Source: Prevotella denticola (GTDB taxonomy: Bacteria > Bacteroidota > Bacteroidia > Bacteroidales > Bacteroidaceae). Taken from it: DNA of 64,000 bases. The notes beneath the pieces are model-generated. The model made no database searches. It was not told the DNA's origin and saw only the letters and a list, made by a program, of their open reading frames with translations. Positions 34,894-44,030 of the stretch are shown here, piece after piece. Within the stretch, counting starts at the first letter, position 1; each line of letters begins with the position of its first letter. A program made the position numbers and the translations under genes. The DNA lies in assembly GCF_900454835.1 (NCBI RefSeq), contig NZ_UGTM01000002.1, positions 496,001 to 560,000 on the forward strand. The letters are read 5' to 3'.

Positions 34894-36681
34894 ATGAATA
34901 TTGCAGTTACCGGGGAAGGCATCATCTCTGCCATCGGCTTGGACAAACAAGAGACGTTGCGGTCGTTGGTGAAGAGGCGGAGTGGCATTGGAGAGATGAA
35001 ACATCTTCAGTCTGCCCACCATGAATTGCCTGTGGGTGAGGTGGATCTGACGAACAGCCAGCTGAAGGAGATGGCGGGTATCCCTGTGTCGAAGCTGATG
35101 AGCCGGACTGCCCTGATGGGCATCATCGCCATCCGTCAGGCATTGGCGGATGCTGGAATCACGGTTGATGCCGTCCTGCAACGGAAAAAGAAAGGAGAGC
35201 CCTTGCGCATAGCCCTCGTCTCCGGGACGACCGTCGGCGGCATGGACATCACCGAGCTGTGCTTCGAGCATCTTGAAGAAGCGGGCAGTACGGATTTCCT
35301 TCAGCATCATGACTGTGGCAGCTGTACGGACTCCATGGCCGGTTATTTCGGTATCTTCACAGAGGTGACGACCCTCTCGACGGCTTGTTCTTCAGCTGCC
35401 AATGCCATTATGCTGGGTGCCCGGTTGCTGAAAGACCATCGTGCCGACCTTGTCGTAGCCGGCGGCACGGAGGCTCTGTCGCGTTTTCATCTCAACGGCT
35501 TCAACGCTCTGATGATTCTTGATCACGACCGCTGCCGTCCGTTTGATGCCACACGGGCAGGGCTCAACTTAGGCGAAGGGGCTGCCTTCTTGGTACTGGA
35601 ACCTGAAGAAGGGGCTGCCAGACGCGGCGTCACCCCTCATGCTTACCTCACAGGATATGGCAATGCCTGCGATGCCTTCCATCAGACGGCATCGTCAGAG
35701 AATGGCGAAGGAGCCTACCTTGCCATGAAGGAAGCCCTCGAGACAGCACAGGTCAGTCCTGCGGATGTTCAATATGTCAATGCCCACGGTACCGGTACGC
35801 CCAATAATGACCAGAGTGAGAGCGTCTCCCTGCATCGTCTCTTTGGAGACAAGATGCCGTTGGTGTCCAGTACAAAAGCGTTCACGGGGCATACAACAAG
35901 TGCGTCGGGCGGTATAGAAGCCGTCATCTGCATCCTGGCGATGCAGAACCGTTTTGTACCGGCCAGCCTGGGCTGGGAGCATCAGATGGAGGGGGGGATT
36001 ACTCCGTCGCCGGGTGTTGCGGACATCACGTTGGAACACGTGCTTTGCAACTCCTTCGGTTTTGGCGGCAATGATTCCGCTCTGTTGTTTTCCGTCCATC
36101 CTACAGCTGCCGGTGTTCCGGAGGCAGGGGGGGATGCAGAGAAGGGAGTCAAGGTCCTGTCGCACATTGAAATCACCTCGGAGGATGAGCTGTCCGGTAT
36201 CCGCAGATACGTCAGGCCTCTGGATGCACGCCGCATGGGGAAACTCATGAAGAGCTCTCTGCTCTCCTCCTTGGAGGCCTTGGCACAGGCAGGCATCGGA
36301 CAGCCCGACGCCATCATCACCGGTACCATGTATGGCAGCCTGGAATACAGTGAGCGGCTGCTGGAACAGATAAGGCAAGAGGGAGAGACGATGTTGAAAC
36401 CGACTTACTTCATGCAGAGTACGCATAACACGATAAGCAGCAACATCGCCATCAGGACCCGCTGCCATGGGTACAACGTCACCTATACGCAGGGGAAGGA
36501 ATCCCTGGCGCGGGCCGTGCGTGATGCGGAAATGCTCCTGAGAGACGGAAAGGCACGGACCGTCCTCGTAGGCTGCCATGACGAGAGCACCCCTCTCTTC
36601 AATTCATTGTTGAAGCGTGAAGGAGCGGAGGAACTTCCTCCTGTCCATTCAATAGCGATGGTGTTGTCATGTGGAGAGTAG
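34894..36681 (+). CDS. Second ketosynthase fused to a chain-length-factor-like half
   Basis: 595 residues from ATG 34894 (MNIAVTGEG); ATG 34873 adds seven residues. The first ~410 residues hold Cys about 165 (STACSSAANAI), His about 298 (NAHGTGTPNND) and His about 333 (AFTGHTTSASGG). The last ~170 residues match ketoacyl-synt_2: IITGTMYGSLEYSERLLEQI then PTYFMQSTHNTISSNIAIR. Similar layout to the protein at 32810 but clearly diverged. The tandem of two KS-CLF fusions around an ACP is the core of the polyene synthase. Confidence 0.9.
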   Translation: MNIAVTGEGIISAIGLDKQETLRSLVKRRSGIGEMKHLQSAHHELPVGEVDLTNSQLKEMAGIPVSKLMSRTALMGIIAIRQALADAGITVDAVLQRKKKGEPLRIALVSGTTVGGMDITELCFEHLEEAGSTDFLQHHDCGSCTDSMAGYFGIFTEVTTLSTACSSAANAIMLGARLLKDHRADLVVAGGTEALSRFHLNGFNALMILDHDRCRPFDATRAGLNLGEGAAFLVLEPEEGAARRGVTPHAYLTGYGNACDAFHQTASSENGEGAYLAMKEALETAQVSPADVQYVNAHGTGTPNNDQSESVSLHRLFGDKMPLVSSTKAFTGHTTSASGGIEAVICILAMQNRFVPASLGWEHQMEGGITPSPGVADITLEHVLCNSFGFGGNDSALLFSVHPTAAGVPEAGGDAEKGVKVLSHIEITSEDELSGIRRYVRPLDARRMGKLMKSSLLSSLEALAQAGIGQPDAIITGTMYGSLEYSERLLEQIRQEGETMLKPTYFMQSTHNTISSNIAIRTRCHGYNVTYTQGKESLARAVRDAEMLLRDGKARTVLVGCHDESTPLFNSLLKREGAEELPPVHSIAMVLSCGE

Positions 36682-37022
36682 TGTTTCTGTCGGTTATCCA
36701 GAGTTCTCTTCTGGCAGGTGGGCAGGTCTTCCTGAAGTTCGCACTCCAGAAGATGCAGCCTTTCGGCTGGACCCGTGCGTTCTGGTACAGTCTCCTGCTC
36801 AACTGGCAGTTTGCCTGTAGCGGTCTGCTCTTCGGCTCAAGCTCTGTTCTCTGGATGTATATCGTCAGGCATTATCCCCTGAGTGTGGCTTATCCGATGA
36901 TCAGTCTGAGTTATGTGTTGGGTCTTCTGGCAGCGATACTCTTCTTCCATGAGTCCGTCTCCGTGATGAAATGGGTGGGAGCGGGGCTCATAGTCCTGGG
37001 CTGCTGCCTGATTGCCAAGTAA
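36669..37022 (+). CDS. Small multidrug-resistance/EamA-like membrane protein
   Basis: A 117-residue protein with four hydrophobic segments and the SMR/EamA end pattern (YPMISLSYVLGLLAAILFF, then HESVSVMKWVGAGLIVLG). It overlaps the ketosynthase gene by 13 bp, so it is translationally coupled. Family knowledge: SMR-like pairs flip lipid-linked sugars (ArnE/ArnF type) or export small molecules. Inference: flipping of the lipid intermediate across the inner membrane. Confidence 0.85.
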   Translation: MWRVVFLSVIQSSLLAGGQVFLKFALQKMQPFGWTRAFWYSLLLNWQFACSGLLFGSSSVLWMYIVRHYPLSVAYPMISLSYVLGLLAAILFFHESVSVMKWVGAGLIVLGCCLIAK

Positions 37023-37035
37023 GAAAAATAGATGT

Positions 37036-37662
37036 ATGATGAAAAGGTTATTGTTAGTATTGATGGCGTTCTGTATCGCCACAGCGAGTGTCTCTGCACA
37101 GTCGGCCGGCGAGGCAAGGATAAGACAGCAGATAGAGGCTGCTGCTGCGGGCATGAGGACCATGCAGTGTGACTTTGTGCAGACGAAGTATCTCCGTATG
37201 CTCAACGACAGGATGGTGTCGCACGGCAGGATGTATTACCAGCAGCGCGACAAGCTGCGGTGGGAGTACACCTCGCCTTATTCCTATGCTTTTGTACTGA
37301 ACGGACCGCGTGTCCTTATCAGCAAGGGCAGCCGCAATGATGTCATCAATGTCAATCAGAGCAAGTTCTTCAAGGAGATAGCGCGTATCATGATGAACAG
37401 TGTCGTGGGGAAAGCCCTCAATGACCGGCGCGACTTCAAGGTGGCGCTATCGTCATCAGCGGCCGAGTATGTCGCCGTGCTCTATCCGCAGCAGAAGCAG
37501 ATGCAGCAGATGTTCCAGAAGATTGTCCTCCATTTCAGCCGTCAGCACGCAATGGTCGCCAAGGTCGAGCTTGTCGAGAAACGGGGCGACCGTACGGTAA
37601 TCGAGATGAAGAACGTGAAAGTAAACAGTCCTGTCAATGCGAAGGTTTTTTCCGTTAATTAG
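37036..37662 (+). CDS. LolA-like periplasmic lipid carrier
   Basis: About 208 residues from ATG 37036, with a signal peptide ending ATASVSAQ. The mature chain follows the LolA fold: MQCDFVQTKYL, GRMYYQQRDKLRWEYTSP and late basic strands. Family knowledge: LolA-like proteins in aryl-polyene clusters are thought to carry the lipid product through the periplasm. The 3' end overlaps the next gene by 26 bp. Confidence 0.9.
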   Translation: MMKRLLLVLMAFCIATASVSAQSAGEARIRQQIEAAAAGMRTMQCDFVQTKYLRMLNDRMVSHGRMYYQQRDKLRWEYTSPYSYAFVLNGPRVLISKGSRNDVINVNQSKFFKEIARIMMNSVVGKALNDRRDFKVALSSSAAEYVAVLYPQQKQMQQMFQKIVLHFSRQHAMVAKVELVEKRGDRTVIEMKNVKVNSPVNAKVFSVN

Positions 37663-38116
37663 CATTTTCCTGCTTTCGCTCTTTCCGGTGGCGGTGAGTG
37701 CGCAGGACAGTGTCGTGGTTTCGCAGCCGCCTTTGTCCGACAGCATCGGCAGCAAGGCGAAGTATGCCGCTGTTATTGAGCTGCCGAAGGGTTACCTCAG
37801 CGGCATCTCTGTCATCGTGCGCGATCCGGATGTGTATCATGGTGTCCTGTTCAATGAGTTCGGCATCACGGCACTTGAGTTCACCTACCATCCCCGGACC
37901 GGGAAGGTAGATCTGATAGAGGTGATTCCGATGCTCGACAAGTGGTATGTCCGCCGTGTCCTGAAGAGCGATCTGCAGCGTGTCATGGAGAATATGCTGC
38001 ACGGCATCTCCGTGTACAAGGATGAGAAGTATCACGTCAGTTACAGTTTCTCACTGATGAAGGATGAAGTAGAACCCGATGCGGCGGAAGGAGAAAGCGA
38101 TGGAACTGAAGAATAA
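37637..38116 (+). CDS. Secreted hypothetical protein of aryl-polyene cluster
   Basis: A 159-residue protein with a signal peptide ending FPVAVSAQ. No enzyme motif is seen; the sequence has alternating strands (SGISVIVRDPDVYHGVLFNE) and an acidic tail. It overlaps both neighbours (LolA-like and dehydratase genes), so it belongs to the operon. It may stand in the place of the small periplasmic proteins found in other aryl-polyene clusters. Confidence 0.75.
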   Translation: MRRFFPLISIFLLSLFPVAVSAQDSVVVSQPPLSDSIGSKAKYAAVIELPKGYLSGISVIVRDPDVYHGVLFNEFGITALEFTYHPRTGKVDLIEVIPMLDKWYVRRVLKSDLQRVMENMLHGISVYKDEKYHVSYSFSLMKDEVEPDAAEGESDGTEE

Positions 38117-38498
38117 TCTGTATAAAATAATCCGTAAAGAGGGAGCCGGTCCGGTGGCGAATTACGCCATCGAACTGATTCCCTCTTGTGTTATCTATGC
38201 TGCCCATTTCCCCGGCCGGCCCGTCACTCCGGGCGTATGTATTGTTCAGATGGGCAAGGAACTCGTCGAAGACCTGCTTTCCGGACAGCGTTCCGCACCA
38301 TGCAGGCTGGATATCAGCAAGGTGAAGAACGTGAAGTTCCTCTCCGTCATATCACCGGAGGAAAGCCTGCACCTCACGTATCAGGTGAAGAAGCTGGTCC
38401 TGTCTGATGACGGAACGGCCGTTGAAGCGCAGATGGCGGTACTTTCTGCCGGCGGCAAGGCGATGGCAAAGATTTCCTTAGTGATGAAAGCCGTATGA
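38100..38498 (+). CDS. Hotdog dehydratase subunit, ApeI/FabZ-like (keeps His, lacks Glu)
   Basis: About 132 residues from ATG 38100 (MELKNN). The FabZ catalytic loop AAHFPGRPVTPGVCIVQ is present with its histidine, but the usual glutamate of the following helix is glutamine (IVQMGKEL). Complements the Glu-only protein at 31849-32328. Inference: a heteromeric dehydratase making the conjugated double bonds. The gene is read from within the previous gene's last codons. Confidence 0.88.
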   Translation: MELKNNLYKIIRKEGAGPVANYAIELIPSCVIYAAHFPGRPVTPGVCIVQMGKELVEDLLSGQRSAPCRLDISKVKNVKFLSVISPEESLHLTYQVKKLVLSDDGTAVEAQMAVLSAGGKAMAKISLVMKAV

Positions 38499-39985
38499 TG
38501 AACGAGGAGCTGAAGAAGCGATTGAGAAGCAGACGCATCTGTGTCGTCATTCCTACTTATAATAACGGCGGGACGATAAAGGCAGTGGTGGAGGGAGTGC
38601 TCCGCTACTGCGACGATGTCATCGTCGTTGCTGACGGCTGTACGGACAATACCCTCGGCATCCTCCATGCGATTGAGAACATCACGGTGGTGGCGTATGT
38701 GCGGAACAGAGGCAAGGGCCATGCGCTGAAGACAGGCTTCCGGACGGCCCTGAAGCAAGGCTTCTCCTATGCGATAACCCTTGACGGTGACGGACAGCAC
38801 TACCCGGAAGACATTCCTCTCTTCCTGCAGGCCAATCTGCAGCATCCCCATGCACTGATTATCGGCAGCCGTCAGCTGGAAGGCGTCGACCGCTCCAAGG
38901 GCAGTTCCTTTGCCAACAGGTTCTCCAATTTCTGGTTCTATGTGCAGACGGGCAGGGCATTGTCCGACACACAGACCGGTTACCGGCTCTATCCGCTGCA
39001 CAGACTGCACGGACTGTCACTGCTCACCTCACGCTATGAGGCTGAGCTTGAGCTGCTCGTCTTCGCATCCTGGCATGGCATCGGGATTGTCCCGATACCC
39101 GTACAGGTCTATTACCCTCCGCGTGACGAGCGTGTGAGCCATTTCCGGCCGGGGATGGACTTCGCACGCATCAGTGTCCTGAACACTGTCCTCTGCTTTC
39201 TGGCCGTGGTCTACGGACTTCCCCTGCGGCTGTGGCGTGCGTTCACGACGTTCTTCCGCACGGCTTATTCCCTGCTCTTCTTCCTCTTTTTCACACTGGC
39301 CGTCTTCACGCCTTTCGTGTGGATTTACACCAGGTGCGGCAAGATGACCGAGAAGAAACGTCTCCGTCTGCATCAGCTTATCTATCATGCCTCACGCTTT
39401 GTGATGCTCCGTCACGGCATCCCCGGTACCAAGTACCGGTTCGAGGTGGCAGAAGGAATCGACTTCGACAAGCCCCGCATCATCATCTGCAACCACCAGT
39501 CGCATCTCGACCTGATGTGCCAGCTGGTCTTTACGCCGAAGATCGTCTTCCTCACCAACGCCTGGGTATGGGACAATCCGTTCTATGGCCTGCTGATCCG
39601 CAATGCCGAGTATCTGCCGGTCAAGGAGGGACTCGAAGAAATCATGCCCCATCTGCGTTCGCTCATAGAGCGTGGTTACAGCATAGCGGTCTATCCCGAA
39701 GGCACCCGCTCCGGGGACTGCCGCATCGGAAGGTTCCACCAGGGAGCGTTCTATATGGCACGTGAATTCGGACTGGAGATTCTCCCGATGATTCTCTACG
39801 GACCGGGGAAGATTCTGCCCAAGACCAGTCACCATCTGCACAAGGGCAGGTTCTTTGTCGAGGTGGACAGGCCGCTTACGCAGGAAGAGCTCTCCGCCAT
39901 GGGCGACCTGAAGCAGCAGGCATCCGCCATGCGCAGGCGTTATAAGGAAAAGTATGAAGAGATAGCAGACAGAATGGAACAATGA
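38495..39985 (+). CDS. Glycosyltransferase 2 / PlsC acyltransferase fusion
   Basis: A 496-residue membrane protein. Residues 1-230 are a GT-A glycosyltransferase (VVIPTYNNGGTIK, then LDGDGQHYPED, the metal-binding acidic residues). Two hydrophobic segments follow near 245-280. Residues ~310-496 are a PlsC-type acyltransferase with CNHQSHLDL (HxxxxD) and YPEGTRSGDC. Family knowledge: GT2-acyltransferase fusions occur in aryl-polyene and flexirubin clusters. Inference: it adds a sugar and an acyl chain to the product. It overlaps the dehydratase stop (ATGA). Confidence 0.93.
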   Translation: MMNEELKKRLRSRRICVVIPTYNNGGTIKAVVEGVLRYCDDVIVVADGCTDNTLGILHAIENITVVAYVRNRGKGHALKTGFRTALKQGFSYAITLDGDGQHYPEDIPLFLQANLQHPHALIIGSRQLEGVDRSKGSSFANRFSNFWFYVQTGRALSDTQTGYRLYPLHRLHGLSLLTSRYEAELELLVFASWHGIGIVPIPVQVYYPPRDERVSHFRPGMDFARISVLNTVLCFLAVVYGLPLRLWRAFTTFFRTAYSLLFFLFFTLAVFTPFVWIYTRCGKMTEKKRLRLHQLIYHASRFVMLRHGIPGTKYRFEVAEGIDFDKPRIIICNHQSHLDLMCQLVFTPKIVFLTNAWVWDNPFYGLLIRNAEYLPVKEGLEEIMPHLRSLIERGYSIAVYPEGTRSGDCRIGRFHQGAFYMAREFGLEILPMILYGPGKILPKTSHHLHKGRFFVEVDRPLTQEELSAMGDLKQQASAMRRRYKEKYEEIADRMEQ

Positions 39986-41484
39986 CACGGCAGAAGAAGG
40001 TTATCATTATCGGAAGCGGACTGGGCGGACTGTCCTCGGGAGTCGTCCTGGCGAAGAACGGCTATGCCGTCACCGTCCTGGAACAGGGCGGGCAGGCAGG
40101 GGGCTGCCTGCAATGTTTCACCCGGCGTGGCGCAAAGTTCGAGACAGGCATGCACTTCATCGGCAGTGCTGCACATGGGCAGACGCTGGACAGGCTCATG
40201 CGGTACCTGGAGATTGACAGGACGGTGAGGCTCTCGCAGCTCGACCCCCGGGGCTATGATGTCGTGTCCCTGGGCGGCAGGCGGTATGCCTTTGCCAACG
40301 GCAGAGAAGCCTTCATCGGGCAGATGTCGGCGTATTTCCCTTCCCAGCACGACAATCTCGTGAGGTATTACGACCTTGTCGAGGATATCGCCAATGCCTC
40401 GTCGCTCCATTCCCTCAGGTATGCCGACTCTGATGCTCCGTTGAACACGGAATATCAGCTGCGTTCCATCAATGCCGTCATTGACGAAGTGATTACCGAC
40501 CCTGTGCTTGCGAAGGTCCTCGTAGGCAACCTTCCGCTCTATGCGGCAGAGAAAGACAAGACGCCTTTCTCCACCCATGCTTTCATCATGGACTTCTACA
40601 ACCAGAGTGCCTTCCGTGTCAGGGGCGGCAGTGACAGTATCGCCACGGCCCTGGTGGACACCATCAACCGTTATGGCGGCGAGGTCCTGACACGGCAGAA
40701 GGTGACACGCATCGTCTGCGATGACACGCACGCCGTCGGCGTGGAGGTGGACGGCGGGGAAAGGCTGCCCTGCGACATCGTCATCTCTGACGCACATCCC
40801 ATGCGTACCTTGGAGCTGCTGGACACGAGGCTGATCCGTCCTGCTTTCCGCAGGCGCATCAACCACATCCCGCAGACCGTGGGCGGTTTCTCCGTTTATC
40901 TCCACTTCAAGGAGAACACGGTGCCTTACCTCAATTACAACTACTATGGCTATCAGGGCGATACGCCGTGGGACTGTGAACGGTATACGGAACAGAGCTG
41001 GCCCAAGGGATTCCTTTACATGCACTTCTGTCCGGAGACTGATACGCCCTATGCCTCGACAGGTGTCATCCTCTCTTATATGCAGATGTCCGATGTAGAG
41101 CAGTGGAAGGGAACAGCTCCCGGCCGCCGCGGGCAGGCCTATGAGGATTTCAAGCGCAGGAAGGCCGAACGCCTTCTCGATGTGCTCGAAGATCACTTCC
41201 CCGGCATACGCTCCGGCATACAGAACTATTATACATCCACTCCGCTTACCTATCTTGACTACACAGGGACGGAGGGAGGCTCCATGTACGGCAATGCCAG
41301 GGACATAGGACTGGGAAGCGCCGGCAGGGTGCCGCAGCGCACGAGGATTCCGAACCTGTATCTCACCGGGCAGAATATCAACTCCCATGGAATGCTCGGT
41401 GTCCTGGTCGGGACAGTCGTCACCTGCAGTGAGCTGCTGACGGCAAAGACAATTTACGAACAGATAAAGAAGGCAGGCGAATGA
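39982..41484 (+). CDS. CrtI-like FAD-dependent oxidoreductase 1
   Basis: A 500-residue phytoene-desaturase-type flavoprotein. Seen: dinucleotide-binding GSGLGGLSSGVVLAKNGY near residue 12, the E-Q-G-G-Q-A-G-G motif that follows, and the C-terminal FAD-binding NLYLTGQNINSHGMLG. Family knowledge: CrtI-like enzymes desaturate or isomerise polyene chains. The gene is 4 bp into the previous stop and the next gene again overlaps by 4 bp. It is a tandem paralog of the following gene. Confidence 0.9.
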   Translation: MTRQKKVIIIGSGLGGLSSGVVLAKNGYAVTVLEQGGQAGGCLQCFTRRGAKFETGMHFIGSAAHGQTLDRLMRYLEIDRTVRLSQLDPRGYDVVSLGGRRYAFANGREAFIGQMSAYFPSQHDNLVRYYDLVEDIANASSLHSLRYADSDAPLNTEYQLRSINAVIDEVITDPVLAKVLVGNLPLYAAEKDKTPFSTHAFIMDFYNQSAFRVRGGSDSIATALVDTINRYGGEVLTRQKVTRIVCDDTHAVGVEVDGGERLPCDIVISDAHPMRTLELLDTRLIRPAFRRRINHIPQTVGGFSVYLHFKENTVPYLNYNYYGYQGDTPWDCERYTEQSWPKGFLYMHFCPETDTPYASTGVILSYMQMSDVEQWKGTAPGRRGQAYEDFKRRKAERLLDVLEDHFPGIRSGIQNYYTSTPLTYLDYTGTEGGSMYGNARDIGLGSAGRVPQRTRIPNLYLTGQNINSHGMLGVLVGTVVTCSELLTAKTIYEQIKKAGE

Positions 41485-42980
41485 AGACGGCAGTGATTAT
41501 CGGCGGTGGCTTAGGTGGACTTTTCACCGGCGCTCTCTTGTCCCATGAAGGCTTCAAGGTCACCGTGCTGGAGAAGAACAGCACGGCCGGCGGCGGCCTC
41601 CAGAACTTCCGTCGCTTCGGAATGAAGTTCGATACGGGCATGCACATCATCGGCGGAATGCACCCGGGCGGCAACATCTATCGCATCTGCCAGTATCTGG
41701 GCATTGCAGACAGGGTGCAGTTGCGTGATGTCGACGACGACTGTACCGACAGCCTTTACTTTGCCGAAGACCGGACTACCTACCGTATCGGGAGGGGCCG
41801 GGAGGGATTTGTCCGTTCGCTGGCCAGGCATTTCCCCGAAGAGCGTGCCGGGCTTGAGGCATACGTCGATGCCATGTTCCGCCTTACGGACGAGGTCGAC
41901 CTCTTCCATCTGCGCCCTTCCGCAGACTCCTTCCCGGTCCATTCCTCCGAATTCAGTCTTGCTGCCGATGCGTTCATCGCCCGGTACATCCGGAATCCCA
42001 GGCTCCGCAATGTGGTAGCCTACATGAATCCGCTCTATGGAGGCAGAGTGGACGAGACGCCTGCTTACGTCCATGCCATCGTCAGCTCCTTGTACATGCA
42101 GGGTGCCAGCAGGTTTGTCGGCGGCAGCGACCGCTTTGCCCGTCTGCTTGTTTCCGTCATCGAGCGTGCGGGAGGCGAGGTCAGATGCGGCGAGGGTGCA
42201 GAGTGGGTAGAGGTGAGCAACCGCCACGTCGACTATGTGCGGTCGGCCGGGGGACGGGAGTACCGGGCCGACTGCTACATCTCGGCCATCCATCCCTGCA
42301 GCCTGCTGACGCTGATGGATGAGAAAGCTTTTCCGAAGGCTTACCGCCGCCGGCTTGACGAGATACCGAACGGCTATTCTGTCTTCTCGGTATATGTGAA
42401 ACTGAAACCCGACACGTTCCCTTACATCAATCATTCGGAGTATTACATGACACGGTACGACGAGGTGTGGCATTTCGACGAGCCGCATGACACGTGGCCT
42501 CTGGGCTTCCTTTTCATGACGCCGCCTGAAGAGAACCAGGGACGCTATGCCGACAAGGCACTCGTGACGGTGCCGATGCGCTATGCCGATGTGGCAAGAT
42601 GGGAGCAGACGACTGCCGGCCGCCGCGGAAGCGGCTATGAAGCGTGGAAGCGGGAGAAGGCCGGGCAGCTTCTGCAGCGTATAGAAGAGATCCATCCCGG
42701 CTTCCATGCCTGCGTGGACAAGATCAATACGGCCTCGCCGCTCACCATTCGCGACTACTACGGTGCCAAGGAAGGCACGATGTGTGGTTTCAGCAAGGAT
42801 TACAAGAACCTGCCCCTCTCGCAGCTCCCGGTGGTGACGAAGGTCGACAACCTGCGGCTCACCGGGCAGTGCAACAATCTCCCGGGCTTCTGCGGGGTGC
42901 CTCTGACGGCTGTCAACACCGTCGAGTCGATTCTCGGGCGCAACTATATTCTGGACAGAATCAATGAGATGACGAAATGA
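41481..42980 (+). CDS. CrtI-like FAD-dependent oxidoreductase 2
   Basis: A 499-residue paralog of the preceding protein. Seen: GGGLGGLFTGALLSHEGF near residue 8, KFDTGMHIIGGMHPGG, and the C-terminal LRLTGQCNNLPGFCG. The two share order and spacing throughout, but differ enough to suggest an old duplication and distinct roles (for example a heteromer or successive desaturations). Confidence 0.9.
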   Translation: MKTAVIIGGGLGGLFTGALLSHEGFKVTVLEKNSTAGGGLQNFRRFGMKFDTGMHIIGGMHPGGNIYRICQYLGIADRVQLRDVDDDCTDSLYFAEDRTTYRIGRGREGFVRSLARHFPEERAGLEAYVDAMFRLTDEVDLFHLRPSADSFPVHSSEFSLAADAFIARYIRNPRLRNVVAYMNPLYGGRVDETPAYVHAIVSSLYMQGASRFVGGSDRFARLLVSVIERAGGEVRCGEGAEWVEVSNRHVDYVRSAGGREYRADCYISAIHPCSLLTLMDEKAFPKAYRRRLDEIPNGYSVFSVYVKLKPDTFPYINHSEYYMTRYDEVWHFDEPHDTWPLGFLFMTPPEENQGRYADKALVTVPMRYADVARWEQTTAGRRGSGYEAWKREKAGQLLQRIEEIHPGFHACVDKINTASPLTIRDYYGAKEGTMCGFSKDYKNLPLSQLPVVTKVDNLRLTGQCNNLPGFCGVPLTAVNTVESILGRNYILDRINEMTK

Positions 42981-43849
42981 ACAGGAAGAACTTTTTTCTT
43001 TTGCTGTGGCCGTTGCTGCTGCCGCTGTGCGTGTCTGCACAGACCGGCAGGCCCCGGTGCATAAATATATGGCAGGGGACGACGGTGGGAAAGACGGTCG
43101 TCATGACATCCTATCTGGCAGAGGGGAAAGACAATGCCGCCGTCATCGTCTGCCCGGGGGGCAGTTATCTGTGGCACGACATGGGCGGCGAAGGCAAGGA
43201 CGTGGGCGAGTGGCTGCAGCGCAACGGCATCTCGGCTTTCGTCCTGCGCTACCGGACGGCCGGCGTGGGGGCTTTCCTCACGCCTTACCGGTACGTCTTC
43301 CGGGGCAACCGCTATCCTGACGCACTGAACGACCTACTGCGGGCGATGCAGTATGTCAAGGCGCACTCTGCAGAACTGGGCGTCGACGCCTCGCGCGTGG
43401 CGGCAATGGGCTTCTCGGCGGGCGGCCATCTGGTGATGTCGGCAGCCGAACTGCTGCCCCGGGAGCAGCGGCCGTGGTTTGTCGTGCCGGTCTATCCGGT
43501 CGTGACGATGACAGAGGCTTGTGTCCACAGGCGTTCACGCCGTGCGCTGCTGGGCGACAGCCGATTGCGCAGCCGGCAGCTGCGCGACCTGCTCTCCTTG
43601 GAACGCCATGTGCCGGCAGACTGCCCGCCGGTATTCCTGGTCAACTGCAAAGACGACCCGGTCGTGGACTGTCGTAATTCCGAACTGCTCGATTCGGCAC
43701 TCACACGGCAGCAGGTGCCCCACCGGTACATACAGTATCAGACGGGCGGGCACGGCTTCGGAGCGTCTGACCATAAGGGTACAGCCGAGTGCCGGCAGTG
43801 GAAAGAAGAATTCATGGCGTGGTTCCGCAGGCTGGAAGAGGGCCGTTAG
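42977..43849 (+). CDS. Secreted alpha/beta-hydrolase (esterase/lipase family)
   Basis: A 290-residue protein with a signal peptide ending PLCVSAQ. Seen: oxyanion-region CPGGSYLWHD, nucleophile elbow GFSAGGHL (GxSxG), and the late D-D-P-V and GGHGFG segments that provide the acid and histidine. Family knowledge: acetyl-xylan/carboxyl esterases. Inference: periplasmic deacylation or transesterification of the pigment lipid. It ends the tightly overlapping gene run. Confidence 0.9.
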   Translation: MNRKNFFLLLWPLLLPLCVSAQTGRPRCINIWQGTTVGKTVVMTSYLAEGKDNAAVIVCPGGSYLWHDMGGEGKDVGEWLQRNGISAFVLRYRTAGVGAFLTPYRYVFRGNRYPDALNDLLRAMQYVKAHSAELGVDASRVAAMGFSAGGHLVMSAAELLPREQRPWFVVPVYPVVTMTEACVHRRSRRALLGDSRLRSRQLRDLLSLERHVPADCPPVFLVNCKDDPVVDCRNSELLDSALTRQQVPHRYIQYQTGGHGFGASDHKGTAECRQWKEEFMAWFRRLEEGR

Positions 43850-43898
43850 GGCGGCCGCAGGCCACGGCGCAGGGAGTGCCGGGTACAGCGGCACGGCA

Positions 43899-43985
43899 GT
43901 TCCCAAGGCCTGGTACTGAAGTTCCCAAGTATGTGGTACCGCCGTTCCCAAGGCCTGGTACGGCCGTTCCCGAGGCCTGTCTGTC
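43899..43985. repeat. Four-copy ~22-bp tandem array (GTTCCCAAGGCCTGGTAC)
   Basis: Copies of GTTCCCRAG...GG begin at 43899, 43921, 43944 and 43966. It fills most of the 181-bp gap between the esterase and acyltransferase genes. Each unit holds an AAGGCCT-like palindrome. Function unknown. Confidence 0.75.
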
Positions 43986-44030
43986 GTGTGAGAGATGATT
44001 TTTTTAAAGAACGATAAAGCATAAACAGCA

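Noticed and set aside
39940..43040. Long minus-strand frames (482 and 509 codons) opposite the CrtI-like genes
   Set aside because: They are antisense shadows in GC-rich DNA; they show no family motif, while the plus-strand frames have clear FAD-binding motifs.
43899..43985. Possible CRISPR array
   Set aside because: Units of ~22 bp follow directly on each other with no distinct spacers, and no cas gene is in the window. The arrays at 27037, 56541 and 62874 fail for the same reason.
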